Assembly (NCBI GenBank): GCA_002498455.1
Contig: DAHO01000058.1
Coordinates: 1-14,417, forward strand
Source: Euryarchaeota archaeon UBA602
Lineage (GTDB): Archaea; Thermoplasmatota; Poseidoniia; Poseidoniales; Thalassarchaeaceae
Direction of reading: 5' to 3'
Length of the DNA stretch: 14,417 nt
In this document: positions 13,338 to 14,417 of the stretch, one piece after another
Position numbering within the stretch: position 1 is the first letter of the stretch
Layout: every line of letters starts with the position of its first letter
The notes under the pieces: generated by a model
What the model saw: only the letters and a program-made list of their open reading frames with translations
Told to the model about the DNA's origin: nothing
The model's database searches: none
Translations under genes and position numbers: made by a program

Positions 13338-14417
13338 TCAGAGTTTCATCGTATTCCAGCTGTCGTCAACTCGTACATGATGGAAAATTTCGGACGGATG
13401 AACTTCGAACCAATCTCCATCCAGTGTCGCAGAAACGGAACCTGAGAATAGCCTTCTAGCCTCACTCACCAATGGGGAAAGGCGCTCAATTCGACTTGAA
13501 TAATGGGTCAATGCAAGGGCGCTGGCTTTGCATGCGCTTGCATGACGTGCAGCGTCAGCTGCAGTTGAGTGGAAATACTCTGTAGCCTTGTCTTGTTTGT
13601 CCAGCAAAAAGGTCGCTTCATGAAGCAACAATTGGGGAGGAGATGGCAAGACCTCTTCACTGAATCCCATCGGCCCATAGGCAGTGTCACCACTCACCAT
13701 CAAACTGCAACCGGGACGGGGTTTTCCACGGAAACTATCTGCGGACAAATGCTCACCTTCATGGACCAAATCTCTCCCCTCCGCCAAATCCCCAATTTGA
13801 CGCTTGGACAAACCCAAATTCTCAGCACGCAATTTGTCGAATTTACCCTGCTTCGCATGGGTTTGGAAATGGTATCCACAAGAAGGGACTCCATGATGGG
13901 TCGGTACGATGGTGACCGTCACACCTTCCAATGGTTGAATCGGCGATTTGAATGGCTGATCGTCTTCAAGCGGCAAGAGGACCCAATCGATGGGATACGA
14001 AGAATCGTGATCTTTGGTTCCAATCATTTGCCATTGCGAAAACAAAATCGCGAGGTCGGTTGAAGAAATTCCACTGTCTTCTGGTGGGGATTCACCCGGG
14101 TGTTGAGTGGCCCAATCAATCGCTTCCCGTGTCGAGGGGCCCATGACAACCAGGGGTGTACGTCGACCATCGAGATCCAAGGTTTGTAACAAAGGTAGCA
14201 AGCCCCACGTGTGGTCAAGGTGCCCATGCGTCAGGAATACGACGCGTGTTCTCGATAGACGAGTACGGTGCTTCGAACCACTGGATTTGAGAGCACGATT
14301 GTGATCGATGATTCGCTTTTGCATGCCCTCGCCACAGTCGATGAGCGCCATGCCTCCGGGCGTATTCAAAACCGAACCGGATACGGAACGACCGTGTGCA
14401 AAGCGAGCGCTGGACGT
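13338..14417 (-). CDS. rnz: Ribonuclease Z (tRNA 3'-processing endonuclease), 5' partial
   Basis: Ribonuclease Z removes the 3' trailer of precursor tRNAs in the cytoplasm. The frame is open to the right edge, giving 359 visible residues; the fragment starts TSSARFAHGRS, matching the LGTS(S/A)A segment near the family N-terminus, so only a few residues should be missing. Metal-site motifs are all present in fragment numbering: DCGEG (27-31), the HGHLDH motif with H64, H66, D68 and H69, H175 in THHGVPSCGY, D244 in SGDTAYG and H305 in LTHYSSR. HEATF (266-270) and the GKFD segment preceding the flexible arm (about 191-194) are also typical of ribonuclease Z rather than of other metallo-beta-lactamase hydrolases. 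A TTG at 14369 is not the real start because conserved sequence continues upstream. It is the first gene of the run and the only cytoplasmic enzyme; its link to the surface-protein genes downstream may be only shared direction. The visible length is slightly above the usual 300-340. Confidence 0.95.
   Translation of the reverse strand, partial: TSSARFAHGRSVSGSVLNTPGGMALIDCGEGMQKRIIDHNRALKSSGSKHRTRLSRTRVVFLTHGHLDHTWGLLPLLQTLDLDGRRTPLVVMGPSTREAIDWATQHPGESPPEDSGISSTDLAILFSQWQMIGTKDHDSSYPIDWVLLPLEDDQPFKSPIQPLEGVTVTIVPTHHGVPSCGYHFQTHAKQGKFDKLRAENLGLSKRQIGDLAEGRDLVHEGEHLSADSFRGKPRPGCSLMVSGDTAYGPMGFSEEVLPSPPQLLLHEATFLLDKQDKATEYFHSTAADAARHASACKASALALTHYSSRIERLSPLVSEARRLFSGSVSATLDGDWFEVHPSEIFHHVRVDDSWNTMKL

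Noticed and set aside
13501..13566. Dense short inverted repeats rich in TGCATG and CTGCAG
   Set aside because: They lie inside the ribonuclease Z coding sequence, in an Ala/His/Cys-rich helix, and are explained by codon use.
1..14417. Search for tRNA, rRNA, CRISPR, insertion sequences and attachment sites
   Set aside because: Coding density is near complete, gaps are 78 bases or less, and no cloverleaf, regularly spaced repeat, transposase or terminal repeat was seen.

Overview
All six genes in this window lie on the minus strand, packed with gaps of only 4 to 78 bases, and no RNA gene, CRISPR array or mobile element is visible. The first gene transcribed is a ribonuclease Z of the zinc metallo-beta-lactamase fold, whose 5' end runs off the right edge. 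The other five, read right to left, are secreted or membrane-anchored proteins built mostly of beta-sandwich modules. This combination suggests a planktonic euryarchaeon of the Thermoplasmatota / marine group II (Poseidoniales) type: very large exported proteins, PKD and CARDB/NEW3-like modules, C-terminal transmembrane anchors followed by cytoplasmic zinc fingers, and an archaeal-type Shine-Dalgarno match. The lineage is inferred from architecture; no marker gene was available to test it.

Layout in transcription order: (1) 13338-14417, ribonuclease Z, 5' partial. (2) 10865-13288, an 807-residue protein with a signal peptide, three PKD-like domains, one membrane segment, a charged helix, a Pro/Glu-rich linker and a C-terminal zinc ribbon. 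(3) 6374 to about 10786, a 1470-residue exported protein of no family I recognise, rich in beta strands and in a recurring hydrophobic/Pro motif. (4) 5692-6369, a 225-residue single-pass membrane protein, probably translationally coupled to (3). (5) 1112 to about 5617, a 1501-residue cell-surface subtilisin with a complete D/H/S triad, a jelly-roll, CARDB, several NEW3-like modules, a membrane anchor and a cytoplasmic zinc finger of C4HC3 pattern. (6) 1-1064, the start of another secreted protein of tandem sandwich modules, cut by the left edge.

Taken together, genes 2-6 look like a cell-envelope cluster: a protease, large surface proteins and membrane anchors, two of which carry zinc-finger tails into the cytoplasm. 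That they work as one complex is inference from adjacency and shared architecture. The short intergenic gaps hold several perfect inverted repeats. Two sit just after stop codons (8-bp and 7-bp stems, 3-base loops). Two others lie at or directly against start codons, where they could hide the translation start. No promoter could be identified with confidence, and there is no gene-free stretch longer than 78 bases.
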